A DNA stretch of 64,000 nucleotides from Sphingopyxis flava (GTDB taxonomy: Bacteria; Pseudomonadota; Alphaproteobacteria; Sphingomonadales; Sphingomonadaceae): NCBI RefSeq assembly GCF_900168005.1, contig NZ_FUYP01000002.1, forward strand, positions 62,001 to 126,000, read 5' to 3'. Positions 55,242 to 63,969 of the stretch are shown piece after piece. Below the pieces are notes generated by a model, which saw nothing but the letters and a program-made list of their open reading frames with translations, was not told the origin of the DNA and searched no databases. A program made the translations under genes and the position numbers. Position 1 is the stretch's first letter; the number at the start of each line of letters is the position of its first letter.

Positions 55242-56570
55242 ATGGCCGAAGCAAGCATCGTGGCGCCGGCCGGGGGGGAAGAGGCGCGCGCCCGACGCCT
55301 GCAATGGCGGATGCTCATCGGCTTCATGGCGGGGCTGGTCGCCGGGCTGGCGGTCTATTACGGCGCCGCGGATGCGCCGTGGGTCGACGCAGTCACCACC
55401 TATGTCACGGGACCGATCGGGCAGATCTTCCTGCGGCTGCTCTTCATGCTGGTCATCCCGCTACTCGTGTCGGCACTCATCGTGGGCGTCGCCGAAATGG
55501 GGGAAATGCGCGCGCTCAAGACCATCGGCCTACGCACACTTATCTACACCGTCGTTGTATCCTCGATTGCCGTCGCGGTCAGCCTGGCGGTTGTCAACGC
55601 ACTTCAGCCCGGGGCGGGCGTTGACCCCGCGCTTGCCAGGACACTGCTTGCCCAAGGCGCCGAGCGCGCGGGGACGATCGTTCAGAGTGCGCATGATTCG
55701 AAATCGGGGGTTGCCGCGATCGTCGCGATCGTCCCCGACAATTTCTTCAATGCGATGAGCCAGAATGACGTGCTCGCGGTGATGTTCTTCGCGCTCTTCT
55801 TCGGCATCGGGCTGATGCTCGTCCAGACGCCGCAGACGCAGATATTGAAGACTGCGATCGAGGGCGTTTTCGAGGTGGCGATGAAGCTCATCGGCCTCGT
55901 CATCCAGCTCGCGCCGATCGCGATCTTCTGCTTCATGTTCAATCTCGCGGCCCAATTTGGGTGGGATCTGATTGTCCGCCTGTCGGCCTATGTCGGGGTC
56001 GTGCTGCTCGCGCTGGGGCTCCAGATGTTCGTGATCTTCCCGATCATCCTGAAAGCGCTCGCAAGGAAATCGCCGATCGCTTTCTTCCGCGAAACGCAGG
56101 AAGCCTTCGTGATGGCATTTGCCACCGCTTCGTCGAATGCGACGTTGCCAACGTCGCTGCGTGTGGCGCACGATCAGCTTCGGCTCCCGGACCGCGTTGC
56201 GCGTTTCGTGCTGACGATCGGGGCCACCGCGAACCAGAATGGCACCGCGATGTTCGAGGGGGTCACGGTGATCTTCCTTGCGCAATTCTTCGGTATCGAT
56301 CTCACGCTGACGCAGCAGATTTCGGTGATGCTCGTGTGCATACTCGGCGGTATCGGCACTGCGGGGGTTCCCGCGGGGTCGCTACCGGTCATCGCGCTGA
56401 TTCTCGCCTCGGTCGGGGTGCCCCCCGAGGGGATCGGCCTCGTGCTGGGCGTCGACCGCTTCCTCGACATGTGCCGCACCGTCCTCAACGTCATTGGCGA
56501 TCTGGTCGCAGCGACCGTCGTGGCGGCGGGCGTCGATGAGGCGCCGGCGGACGCTCCGCCGGCCGCCTGA
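55242..56570 (+). CDS. Dicarboxylate/amino acid:cation symporter (DAACS)
   Basis: The 442-residue inner-membrane protein has the fold of GltP/DctA carriers. The conserved substrate loop is in ASSNATLPTSLRVA and the second hairpin in GATANQNGTAMFEGVTVIF. C-terminal GVDRFLDMCRTVLNVIGD is also typical. It takes up glutamate, aspartate or C4-dicarboxylates with H+ or Na+. The ATG at 55242 follows GGGGAGA; a TTG one codon earlier is in frame. Confidence 0.92.
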   Translation: MAEASIVAPAGGEEARARRLQWRMLIGFMAGLVAGLAVYYGAADAPWVDAVTTYVTGPIGQIFLRLLFMLVIPLLVSALIVGVAEMGEMRALKTIGLRTLIYTVVVSSIAVAVSLAVVNALQPGAGVDPALARTLLAQGAERAGTIVQSAHDSKSGVAAIVAIVPDNFFNAMSQNDVLAVMFFALFFGIGLMLVQTPQTQILKTAIEGVFEVAMKLIGLVIQLAPIAIFCFMFNLAAQFGWDLIVRLSAYVGVVLLALGLQMFVIFPIILKALARKSPIAFFRETQEAFVMAFATASSNATLPTSLRVAHDQLRLPDRVARFVLTIGATANQNGTAMFEGVTVIFLAQFFGIDLTLTQQISVMLVCILGGIGTAGVPAGSLPVIALILASVGVPPEGIGLVLGVDRFLDMCRTVLNVIGDLVAATVVAAGVDEAPADAPPAA

Positions 56571-56574
56571 TCTT

Positions 56575-57423
56575 CTATTGATCGCGCTGCGCGCGGATGC
56601 GGTCGCCGCGGTTCGGACGCGCTGCGGCCGGGCGTTCGGCGCGAGGTGCGGGACGTCCGGCCGACGCGCGCGGTGCGGGGGCAGGGCGTGCTGAAGCGGC
56701 AGGACGGGGCGCCGGCGCGCTGCGCGCCGCGGGCGCGCGGCGCTCCGGCCTGACGACAGGCTGGCGCACGGCCGGTTTACCGGCCGAAGGCTGCCGCGGC
56801 GCCACTGCATCGCGCGCAGGACGACCCGTCAGCACCGATCGGATCTGGGGTTTCTTCCCGTCAGGCCGCGTTGCCGCGGGCGGGGACTTGGGACGTCCGG
56901 GCCGCGTGCCGTGCGGCGGCCGGTTTGCGTCGTCATTTCCGGTCCAGCCACCGGGGCGTCCAGGCCGGCCTTGATGATCACCTTTGCCACCGTGCCCGTC
57001 CGGTCCGCTGTGGTCGCCCGGCCGACCTGGTCGGCCGCCGTGGCTGCCACCCTTTCCGCCGTGATGGCGCCACCAGGCGCGGCGGCCGCCCCAATAGTTC
57101 AGATGGCGGCCGCTTAGCGGATAGCGATTGCGGTACCGGTCGAACATCCACAGGCCATAGCCAGGGTAATAATAGCTGTCGTACCACCCTCCGCCGAAAC
57201 CGATCTGCGCGAAGCCGCCGCCATAGTCGAGCGAATCATAGCAATCATAGCCATAGCCGTCGTCATAGGCGTAGGGGTCATAATCGTAATAATCGCCCGC
57301 ACACACGCCCGAGGAAGCGTAACTCGCCCCGTAGACGTCGCCGTAATAGCAGCCGCTGAGCGTCGTCGTCGCCAGCGCGCCGATGGCGAGGGAAAAGGGG
57401 CGCCGAAATATGCTGGCCATCAT
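56575..57423 (-). CDS. Hypothetical lipoprotein with Tyr/Asp/Gly-rich and Arg/Pro-rich low-complexity regions
   Basis: The 282-residue protein has a lipoprotein signal ending in LSGC (about residue 24). The mature part starts with a Tyr/Asp/Gly-rich stretch (about 25-70), then a Gly/Tyr/Trp region. A repetitive GRPGRPGD/HGGKG part follows (about 120-160), then a long Ala/Pro/Arg-rich tail. Most of it looks disordered. No known domain is visible. The ATG at 57423 has AAGGA close before it; 57435 and 57420 are also possible. Confidence 0.72.
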   Translation of the reverse strand: MMASIFRRPFSLAIGALATTTLSGCYYGDVYGASYASSGVCAGDYYDYDPYAYDDGYGYDCYDSLDYGGGFAQIGFGGGWYDSYYYPGYGLWMFDRYRNRYPLSGRHLNYWGGRRAWWRHHGGKGGSHGGRPGRPGDHSGPDGHGGKGDHQGRPGRPGGWTGNDDANRPPHGTRPGRPKSPPAATRPDGKKPQIRSVLTGRPARDAVAPRQPSAGKPAVRQPVVRPERRAPAARSAPAPRPAASARPAPAPRASAGRPAPRAERPAAARPNRGDRIRAQRDQ

Positions 57424-57552
57424 CTTGTCCTTCATGAGAGTCCACGAATGAGGAGTCTCTGTCTTGAAGCCGGGAATGCGCGCGTCGAGTTGAATTTGCG
57501 GTGAATGGGACCGGGCCCCGCCTTCACGCCTTACTTGCATCGATGTCAGTAG

Positions 57553-57570
57553 TTGGATAGGCTGATCCAA
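57553..57570. promoter_or_regulatory. Perfect inverted repeat upstream of the P450 gene
   Basis: TTGGAT-N6-ATCCAA (57553-57570) is a perfect dyad with 6-base arms, 29 bases before the preferred P450 start. It fits the size of a dimeric repressor site, but no protein is known to bind it. It could also affect the divergent lipoprotein gene. Confidence 0.4.
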
Positions 57571-57599
57571 AGCCACAATGACAGAGGATGCTGATCGCG

Positions 57600-58991
57600 A
57601 TGAATGCCCCTGCACGGATCGAATGGTCGGAAGCGCGCTTTGGCCCCGACACGCAGCATTGGCTGCCGCGCAACCCCGACAGCGCGCTCGATCATATTCC
57701 CGGCGAGGATGGCCTGCCGATCCTTGGCAACACGCTTGACCAACTTCGCGACTATCCAGCCTTCACGCGGCGCATGGTCGCAAAATATGGCCATGTTTAT
57801 CGCAACAACAGTTTTGGCGGACGCAGCGTTTCGCTTCACGGACCGGACGCCAATGAGCTGGTGATGTTCGATCGCGAGAAGATTTTTTCGTCCGAACAAG
57901 GGTGGGGTCCGGTCCTCAACCTGCTCTTCCCGCGCGGACTGATGCTAATGGATTTCGAAAAGCATCGCGCCGACCGCAAGACGCTGTCGGTCGCCTTCAA
58001 GCCCGAACCGATGCGCCACTATGCAGAATCGCTTAATGAGGGGATCCGACATCGCGTCGCTGCATGGAGCGGCAGCACCTTCAAATTCTATCCGGCGATC
58101 AAGGAACTGACCCTCGATCTCGCCGCGACCAGTTTTCTTGGCATTCCGTGGGGGCCCGAGGCCGACAAGGTCAACAAGGCCTTTGTCGACATGGTGCAGG
58201 CATCGATCGGCGTCGTGCGCGTGCCGCTTCCCTTCACTGCGATGGGCCGCGGGGCGAAGGGCCGTGCCTATCTGGTCGATTATTTCGGCCGGATGGTGCC
58301 CGAACGCCGCGAAGGCACCGCCGCCGACATTTTCAGCCAGATCTGCCGCGCCCTCGACGACAATGGCGATCATCTCCCGGTCGATGCGATCGTCGACCAT
58401 ATGAACTTCCTGATGATGGCGGCGCACGATACCATCACCAGCTCGATCACCACGCTCGTCTGGCAGCTTGCGAGGCATCCGGACTGGCAGGACCGGCTGC
58501 GCGAGGAGATGCTGCGCGTCGCGCCGGCGGGCGAGAGGGTCGGGCATAACAGCCTCGGCGAGCTTGAGCTTACCGAATGGGCCTTCAAGGAGGCGTTGCG
58601 GCTCGTGCCCCCCGTGCCGAGCTTCCCGCGCCGGGCGCTTAAGGATTTCGAATTCCGCGGTTACCGAATTCCCGCGGGCACCTCGGTCGGGGTCAGCCCA
58701 GCTTTCACCCACATGATGGAGGAGCATTGGCCCGAACCCGAAATTTTCGATCCGATGCGCTTTTCGCCCGAGGTCGCGCGCGAGCGGCACAAATATGCCT
58801 GGGTCCCCTTCGGCGGCGGCGCGCACATGTGCCTCGGGCTCCACTTCGCCTATATGCAGGCGAAAATCTTCTTCCATCACGTGCTCACGACGCACCGCAT
58901 CGTCGTCGCGCAGGGGTATGAACCCGCGTGGCAAATATTGCCTATTCCACGTCCCAAGGACGGGCTGCTGGTGACGTTCCAGCCGCTCTGA
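57600..58991 (+). CDS. Cytochrome P450
   Basis: The 463-residue protein is a heme-thiolate monooxygenase. The heme-ligating motif FGGGAHMCLG is near the C-terminus, the ExxR motif is KEALRLVPPVP, and the I-helix acid-alcohol pair is in AAHDTITSS. No membrane anchor is obvious, so it should be soluble. It resembles the CYP120/CYP26-like group that oxidises retinoid or terpenoid-like substrates, but the substrate is unknown. No ferredoxin gene is next to it. A start at 57588 is also possible. Confidence 0.9.
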   Translation: MNAPARIEWSEARFGPDTQHWLPRNPDSALDHIPGEDGLPILGNTLDQLRDYPAFTRRMVAKYGHVYRNNSFGGRSVSLHGPDANELVMFDREKIFSSEQGWGPVLNLLFPRGLMLMDFEKHRADRKTLSVAFKPEPMRHYAESLNEGIRHRVAAWSGSTFKFYPAIKELTLDLAATSFLGIPWGPEADKVNKAFVDMVQASIGVVRVPLPFTAMGRGAKGRAYLVDYFGRMVPERREGTAADIFSQICRALDDNGDHLPVDAIVDHMNFLMMAAHDTITSSITTLVWQLARHPDWQDRLREEMLRVAPAGERVGHNSLGELELTEWAFKEALRLVPPVPSFPRRALKDFEFRGYRIPAGTSVGVSPAFTHMMEEHWPEPEIFDPMRFSPEVARERHKYAWVPFGGGAHMCLGLHFAYMQAKIFFHHVLTTHRIVVAQGYEPAWQILPIPRPKDGLLVTFQPL

Positions 58992-59010
58992 GCTTGCCGC
59001 CCGGCGCGCG

Positions 59011-59745
59011 ATGCCCCAGTTGGGGAGGGTGGCAAGCCTGCGTCCCTATCTGATTTGGTTCGGCATCGCCGTCCTGCTCACGCTCGCTGCTATCCGCGGC
59101 ATGGCGTGGCTGCGCGCGCATCCTGAGCATAACCCTGGCGCCCGCTTCGAACTTGCGCACCGGCAAGGCTGGGCAACGCACGGCAAGCTGGCCGCGCTGG
59201 TGGAAGACGATGCGGGATGCTTTGCGGCCTTCGACCGGGCGGGCGCGGGCTATTTGCGACGACCGCCAATGGGGGAAGGCGCCTGCCTTGCCACTCAGCG
59301 CATGCTGCTAACCGGAAATCGCTTCGTGCCGACGATGCGCCCGGCGAATGCCGCGCCGGGGTGCGCGGTGACCGCGGCAATGGTTCTGTGGACCCGCGAT
59401 GTTGTCCAGCCGCTTGCGCGCAAATATTTCGGGCAGCGGGTGGTCGGAATCGAAAACCTCGGTGCCTATAACTGCCGCAGGATTGCCGGGCGCCCGGCGC
59501 AGAGCGAGCATTCCACCGCCAATGCAATCGACATTTCGGCCTTCACGCTTGCCGACGGAACGCGCATCTCGTTGATCGACGACTGGGACGATGATGATGT
59601 GCGCCGCGAGTTTCTCCACGCAGTTCGCGATGGATCGTGCGGCCTGTTCTCGACCGTCCTCTCGCCCGACTATAACGAGGCGCACGCCAATCATTTCCAC
59701 CTCGACATGGCGGCGCGGACGGCAGGCTGGACGATCTGCCGCTAG
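59011..59745 (+). CDS. Extensin-like C-terminal domain protein
   Basis: The 244-residue protein has an N-terminal membrane anchor (about residues 13-33) and an extensin-like domain common in alphaproteobacteria. The Cys-rich blocks GCAVTAAMVLWTRDVV and YNCRRIAGR, and the SEHSTANAIDISAF and HANHFHLDM segments with metal-type His/Asp, are characteristic. The His/Asp pattern resembles D-Ala-D-Ala peptidases of the LAS group, so a cell-wall role is inferred. Confidence 0.87.
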   Translation: MPQLGRVASLRPYLIWFGIAVLLTLAAIRGMAWLRAHPEHNPGARFELAHRQGWATHGKLAALVEDDAGCFAAFDRAGAGYLRRPPMGEGACLATQRMLLTGNRFVPTMRPANAAPGCAVTAAMVLWTRDVVQPLARKYFGQRVVGIENLGAYNCRRIAGRPAQSEHSTANAIDISAFTLADGTRISLIDDWDDDDVRREFLHAVRDGSCGLFSTVLSPDYNEAHANHFHLDMAARTAGWTICR

Positions 59746-59770
59746 CTTTCGATTTAGGGGGATCGGCCGC

Positions 59771-60838
59771 TTAGGCGGCCACCCCGACGGCATCGGACAC
59801 CTTCGCAAAGCCGTCGCGCGCAGCAAGACGCTCCAGCCCGCGCGCGATCCGGCCGGCAAGGCCCGGTCCTTCAAACACCATCGCCGAATAGATCTGAATA
59901 AGACTCGCCCCTGCGCGGATGCGCTCCCACGCCTGTTCGGCAGTCGCAATGCCGCCGACGCCGATTAGCGGCAGCGCGCTGCCGCTCGCGGCCCGAAAAT
60001 CCTTGAGCCGCTGGAGCGCGAGTGTGCCAAGCGGCGCGCCCGAGAGACCGCCCGATTCGCCCGCATGGCGCGAAGCGAGCGGCGGGCGCTCGATCGTCGT
60101 GTTCGAGACGATGACCGCCGCCAGGCCCTTGCCGAGCGCAACCGCGACGATGTCGTCGATGTCGGCGGGTGCGAGGTCCGGCGCGACTTTCAGAAACACC
60201 GGCTTCGGCGCCTCGCCATGCGCCGCCGCGACCCCGTCGAGCAGGGCCTCGAGCGCGCCCTTGTCCTGGAGCGCGCGAAGTCCAGGCGTGTTCGGCGACG
60301 AGATATTTACCGTCAGATAGTCGGCGAGCGGCGCCATGGCCGCGGTGCCCTTCGCATAGTCGGCTATGCGGTCGGCGCTGTCCTTGTTCGCACCGATATT
60401 GATGCCGAGCGGTACGGGAAGGCCATAGCGGCGCAGGCAGGCGATGCGCTCGGCCGCTGCTGCCTGACCGCCGTTGTTGAAGCCCATACGGTTGATGATC
60501 GCAGCATCCTCAACCAACCGGAAGAGCCGCGGGCGCGGATTACCGTCCTGGGGCAGGGGGGTGAGCGTGCCGACCTCGACGAAGCCAAAGCCGAAATGCG
60601 GCATCGCATGGGCGACGCGGGCATCCTTGTCGAAGCCTGGGGCGAGCCCGACCGGATTGGGAAAGGCGATTCCTGCGAGCTCGGTCGCGAGCGCCGGGCT
60701 CGTCAGCGCGCGCCGGGCGCGGGGCAGCGGCTGGAGCGCGCTCAGCGTCAGTTTATGCGCGGCCTCGCCATCGCTCGCGTGGACAAGCGGGCGCACGCAG
60801 GCATAGGCGGCATCGGCGGCGGAAGCGAAAATCGACAT
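59771..60838 (-). CDS. pyrD: Dihydroorotate dehydrogenase (quinone), class 2
   Basis: PyrD oxidises dihydroorotate to orotate and passes electrons to quinone in pyrimidine synthesis. The 355-residue protein has the class 2 pattern: FVEVGTLTPLPQDGNPRPRLF, NRMGFNN, and the catalytic serine in VNISSPNTPGLR. The N-terminal helical part before the barrel fits membrane association. It converges with the extensin-family gene and is divergent from the DUF885 gene. Confidence 0.95.
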   Translation of the reverse strand: MSIFASAADAAYACVRPLVHASDGEAAHKLTLSALQPLPRARRALTSPALATELAGIAFPNPVGLAPGFDKDARVAHAMPHFGFGFVEVGTLTPLPQDGNPRPRLFRLVEDAAIINRMGFNNGGQAAAAERIACLRRYGLPVPLGINIGANKDSADRIADYAKGTAAMAPLADYLTVNISSPNTPGLRALQDKGALEALLDGVAAAHGEAPKPVFLKVAPDLAPADIDDIVAVALGKGLAAVIVSNTTIERPPLASRHAGESGGLSGAPLGTLALQRLKDFRAASGSALPLIGVGGIATAEQAWERIRAGASLIQIYSAMVFEGPGLAGRIARGLERLAARDGFAKVSDAVGVAA

Positions 60839-60906
60839 GGGCCCGCCATTGCGCTGCGCGGGGTGCTATGGCAAGCCCGAGATGGCCCAGGAACCGGGAG
60901 AAAATC

Positions 60907-62739
60907 GTGTCGTATCGCCGCCTTGCCCTTGCTGCCTCTGTCGGCGTTGCCGCGCTCGCCCTGTCGGGGTGCGCGGCTCCAAGAGCGCAGGTAGGTGCCG
61001 CGCCGCTGGAGGGCGCCCAAGAGCCGGCGCCTGCGGGCGCGGGGCTCGACGAATTCTTCCGGAAATATGACGCGGCGCAGCTGTCGCTGAGCCCCGAGGC
61101 CAAAGCCTATCGCGGCATCCGCGACGAAGACTATGGCCGCTGGGATGATGTCAGCGACGAGGCCGCAGTGGCGCGGGACAAATTATTGCAGGCGTCTGCG
61201 GCGGCAATGCGCTCCAGCTTTGATCCAGCCGCGCTTGATGCCAAGGATGCGCTGTCGTTTGAGTTGTTCAACGCTCAGGCCGAACGCAGCGCGCGCCTGT
61301 TTCCCTTCCGCGACTACAGCTATATTTTCAACCAGATGAGCGGGGCGCAGAGCCAGATGCCCGCCTTCTTGATCAATATCCACCGCGTCAGCGATTTCGA
61401 AGATGCGCTCGCTTATATCGAGCGCATCAAAGGGATGGGCTCACTGCTCGATGCCCTGAGCGCGCAGTCCGCCGAGCGGGCGGCGCGGGGTATCCAGCCG
61501 CCTCAATGGGTCTATGGCTATGTCATCGCAGATATCCGCAATCTGACGACGAGCGATCCCGCCCGCCGTGCGCCGAATGCGGTGCTCGCCGATTTTGCGG
61601 CAAAGGTCGCGAAACTCGACATCGACGCCGACGCGAGGGCGCAGCTCGTCAGCGACGCTCAGGCAGCGTGGCAGGATCATGCTTATCCTGCCTACCGGCG
61701 TCTGCTGGCCGAAATGGAGCGGCAGCAGGCGGAGGCGCCGAGTGAGGACGGCGTCTGGCGGCTGCCCGACGGGGCGGCCTATTATCAGGCGCTGCTCGCC
61801 AGCTATACGACCACCGACATGACGGCGCAGCAGATCCACGACCTCGGCCTGTCCGAGGTTGCGCGCATCCACAAGGCGATGCAGGCGATAATGGCGAAGG
61901 TCGGCTTCAAGGGTAGGCTCGCGCAATTCTTCGACCATCTGCGCACAAGCCCCCAATATTATCACACGACGCGCACGGCCTATCTTGCCGAGGTCGACGC
62001 ACATGTGAAGGCGGTGGAGGCGCGTTTGCCTGCCTTCTTCAACACGCTGCCCAAGGCGCCGCTGCAGGTGAAGGCGGTCGAAGCATTCAGGGAGGAATCG
62101 GCGGGAAAGGCCTTCTATCAATCGCCGTCGCCCGACGGGACGCGGCCGGGCACCTATTATGTCAATCTTTATGACCTTAAGGACATGTCGAAGACCGAGC
62201 TCGAGGCGCTGGTCTATCACGAAGGAATCCCGGGTCATCATTTGCAGCGCGCGGTGCAAACCGAACTCGAAGGCCTGCCCCCTTTCCGCCGCTTCGGCAA
62301 TTTCACCGCCTATACCGAAGGCTGGGGTCTATATGCCGAGGAATTGGCCAAGGACATGGGCTTCTACACCGATCCCTACAGTGATTTTGGCCGTCTCGGC
62401 ATGGAGCTCTGGCGGGCGTGCCGGCTCGTCGTCGACACGGGAATCCACGACAAGCGCTGGAGCCGCGAGCAGGCGATCGCCTATCTGAAGGCCAACACCC
62501 CCAATCCTGACGGCGATATCGAGAAAGCGATCGAGCGCTATATCGTTTATCCGGGTCAGGCGACCGCCTATACGATCGGCAAGCTCAAGATCATGGAGCT
62601 TCGCACCCGCGCCGAGGCGGCGCTCGGCGATCGCTTCGATATCCGCGTCTTCCACGATGTCGTGCTGCAATCGGGGCCCGTTCCGCTCGACATTTTGGAG
62701 CGCCGGGTCAATGGCTGGATTGCTGCCGAAAAGGAATAG
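60907..62739 (+). CDS. DUF885 family lipoprotein, predicted metallopeptidase
   Basis: The 610-residue protein has a lipoprotein signal ending in LSGC near residue 20 and then the DUF885 domain. The HEGIPGHHLQ motif (HExxPGHH) with a downstream YTEGWGLYAEEL looks like a zinc peptidase site. Function is not established for the family. The start is a GTG at 60907 with GGGAG six bases before it, giving VSYRRLALAAS. The frame continues to an ATG at 60868 without similarity. Confidence 0.87.
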   Translation: MSYRRLALAASVGVAALALSGCAAPRAQVGAAPLEGAQEPAPAGAGLDEFFRKYDAAQLSLSPEAKAYRGIRDEDYGRWDDVSDEAAVARDKLLQASAAAMRSSFDPAALDAKDALSFELFNAQAERSARLFPFRDYSYIFNQMSGAQSQMPAFLINIHRVSDFEDALAYIERIKGMGSLLDALSAQSAERAARGIQPPQWVYGYVIADIRNLTTSDPARRAPNAVLADFAAKVAKLDIDADARAQLVSDAQAAWQDHAYPAYRRLLAEMERQQAEAPSEDGVWRLPDGAAYYQALLASYTTTDMTAQQIHDLGLSEVARIHKAMQAIMAKVGFKGRLAQFFDHLRTSPQYYHTTRTAYLAEVDAHVKAVEARLPAFFNTLPKAPLQVKAVEAFREESAGKAFYQSPSPDGTRPGTYYVNLYDLKDMSKTELEALVYHEGIPGHHLQRAVQTELEGLPPFRRFGNFTAYTEGWGLYAEELAKDMGFYTDPYSDFGRLGMELWRACRLVVDTGIHDKRWSREQAIAYLKANTPNPDGDIEKAIERYIVYPGQATAYTIGKLKIMELRTRAEAALGDRFDIRVFHDVVLQSGPVPLDILERRVNGWIAAEKE

Positions 62740-62757
62740 CTTTGGATAAATTGCGGC

Positions 62758-62786
62758 TTGACGCACCGCAACAAAAGGAAAATTAT
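62758..62786 (+). promoter_or_regulatory. Candidate sigma-70-like promoter of the AraC gene
   Basis: TTGACG and AATTAT are separated by 17 bases, just after the DUF885 stop. The -35 element is good; the -10 is weak. The start codon at 62835 lies about 50 bases downstream. Confidence 0.4.
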
Positions 62787-62834
62787 GCGGATCGTAAACA
62801 GGCGGCAATAAAGCTGCCGGGGGTCGGTCTCATC

Positions 62835-63722
62835 ATGTCGGACACTATTTTGCCGCCAGGGGGCGCGAACGGCGATGCGCCGTTTGAACTGCAATATTTT
62901 CCGCCGGATCCCGATCTCGCGGACATGGTGTCGAGTTTTTACGTCGCGCGGATCAACATGCCGCGTTTTGACGAGTATGAACGCGCTGATCGGCCGCAAT
63001 TCCGCTTCGTCACCGCGGCGAAGGGCGAATATGTCTTTGCCGATGGCCACTGCTCGCCCGTGTGCCGTGCCAACATCGTCGGTCCGACGAGCGGCCGTGT
63101 GCGCGCGATAAGCCATTGTCCCACGCGGATGTTCGGTTTCGGTCTGCTTCCGGCTGGCTGGGCGGCGCTGATGGGTGACGATGCCGAAAAGCTTACCGAC
63201 CGCGCGATCGACGCGGCCGACCTCTTCGGTGACTGGGTGGATGCTGTCGCTACCGCGCTTGCAAAAGCCGCCGACGTCACCGAGCAGCTGGTTATCGGCA
63301 ATAATTTCGCGCGCGAGGTGCTGCAAAAGCAAGAAGCGGCGCCGATGTGGTTCATTCGCACTGTCGACAAGTGGCTCACCGACGCCGCATCGCCGCAAGT
63401 CGCCGATCTCGTCGGCGCCACGGGCATGTCGATCCGCTCGGTCGAACGCATGACCAAACATTATTACGGTCTGTCGCCGCGGATGCTGGCGCGCAAATAT
63501 CGCGCGGTACGCGCTGCTTCAGCGCTCGCGCGAGGCGAAAATCTCGACACGGCGCAGCTTGGCGACGCGTTTTACGACCAGTCGCATCTGATCCGCGAGA
63601 TCAAGCGCTTTGCGGGTGCGACACCGGGGCAGCTGAGCCGCCCCTCGCGCTATACCGAGGCAACAACCCGCGGCCGCAAGGAACTGGCGGGCAAGGTGAG
63701 CCCGCTCGTGTCGGAAACCTAA
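62835..63722 (+). CDS. AraC-family transcriptional regulator
   Basis: The 295-residue protein has an N-terminal sensing domain (about residues 1-190) and a C-terminal AraC DNA-binding part with two helix-turn-helix units; the first holds VADLVGATGMSIRSVERMT and the second GDAFYDQSHLIREIKRFAG. The signal and targets are unknown. The start at 62835 (MSDTILPP) follows a candidate promoter; the frame continues to a TTG at 62742 without similarity. Confidence 0.87.
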   Translation: MSDTILPPGGANGDAPFELQYFPPDPDLADMVSSFYVARINMPRFDEYERADRPQFRFVTAAKGEYVFADGHCSPVCRANIVGPTSGRVRAISHCPTRMFGFGLLPAGWAALMGDDAEKLTDRAIDAADLFGDWVDAVATALAKAADVTEQLVIGNNFAREVLQKQEAAPMWFIRTVDKWLTDAASPQVADLVGATGMSIRSVERMTKHYYGLSPRMLARKYRAVRAASALARGENLDTAQLGDAFYDQSHLIREIKRFAGATPGQLSRPSRYTEATTRGRKELAGKVSPLVSET

Positions 63723-63783
63723 CGCGAATTAACCATTTAACGCGATCAGGCTGTCTTTTTTGGCGTTTCCGTACAATCGCGAA

Positions 63784-63897
63784 TCGCCGCGCGCGCCTAA
63801 TCGGAAGCTGCGACCCAGAAGAGCTCTTCCTCTTTGCGAGGACTGAGACCTTCATCTTGGCACTCATTTGGCTTCGGCCGGATGGGTGCCTTTTTTT
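63784..63897 (+). ncRNA. Possible small RNA between the AraC gene and the right-edge promoter
   Basis: TACAAT at 63772-63777 matches the -10 consensus at five of six positions, but no clear -35 is present. About 110 bases downstream is a very strong terminator. The region holds a perfect 12-base palindrome GAAGAGCTCTTC (63818-63829). No open frame with a Shine-Dalgarno stands out. It could also be the 3' UTR of the AraC gene. Confidence 0.3.
63859..63897 (+). terminator. Rho-independent terminator
   Basis: Bases 63859-63890 form a 14-bp stem (with a few G-T pairs) closed by a TTCG tetraloop, starting GGCACTCA and ending TGGGTGCC, followed by seven T. It ends transcription of the AraC gene or of the possible small RNA before the next promoter. 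Confidence 0.85.
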
Positions 63898-63918
63898 ATC
63901 GGGCAAATGCGGCCTCGG

Positions 63919-63969
63919 TTGCGCGCCGCCGGAGCCTTCCCTATATAAGTGGAGTAAATTGCTCCAGTT
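63919..63969 (+). promoter_or_regulatory. Promoter with overlapping palindromic operator for a gene beyond the right edge
   Basis: TTGCGC (63919-63924) and TATATA (63942-63947) are 17 bases apart. A 23-base dyad at 63947-63969, with arms AAnTGGAGnAA, starts in the -10 and covers the likely start site; 9 of 11 arm pairs match. ACGGAG near 63990 would be the Shine-Dalgarno of the next gene. The layout suggests a repressor that blocks RNA polymerase. Confidence 0.6.

Noticed and set aside
63729..63741. CtrA-like site TTAACCATTTAAC
   Set aside because: The two TTAA halves are four bases apart, not the seven of the known CtrA site, and it lies after a gene rather than before one.
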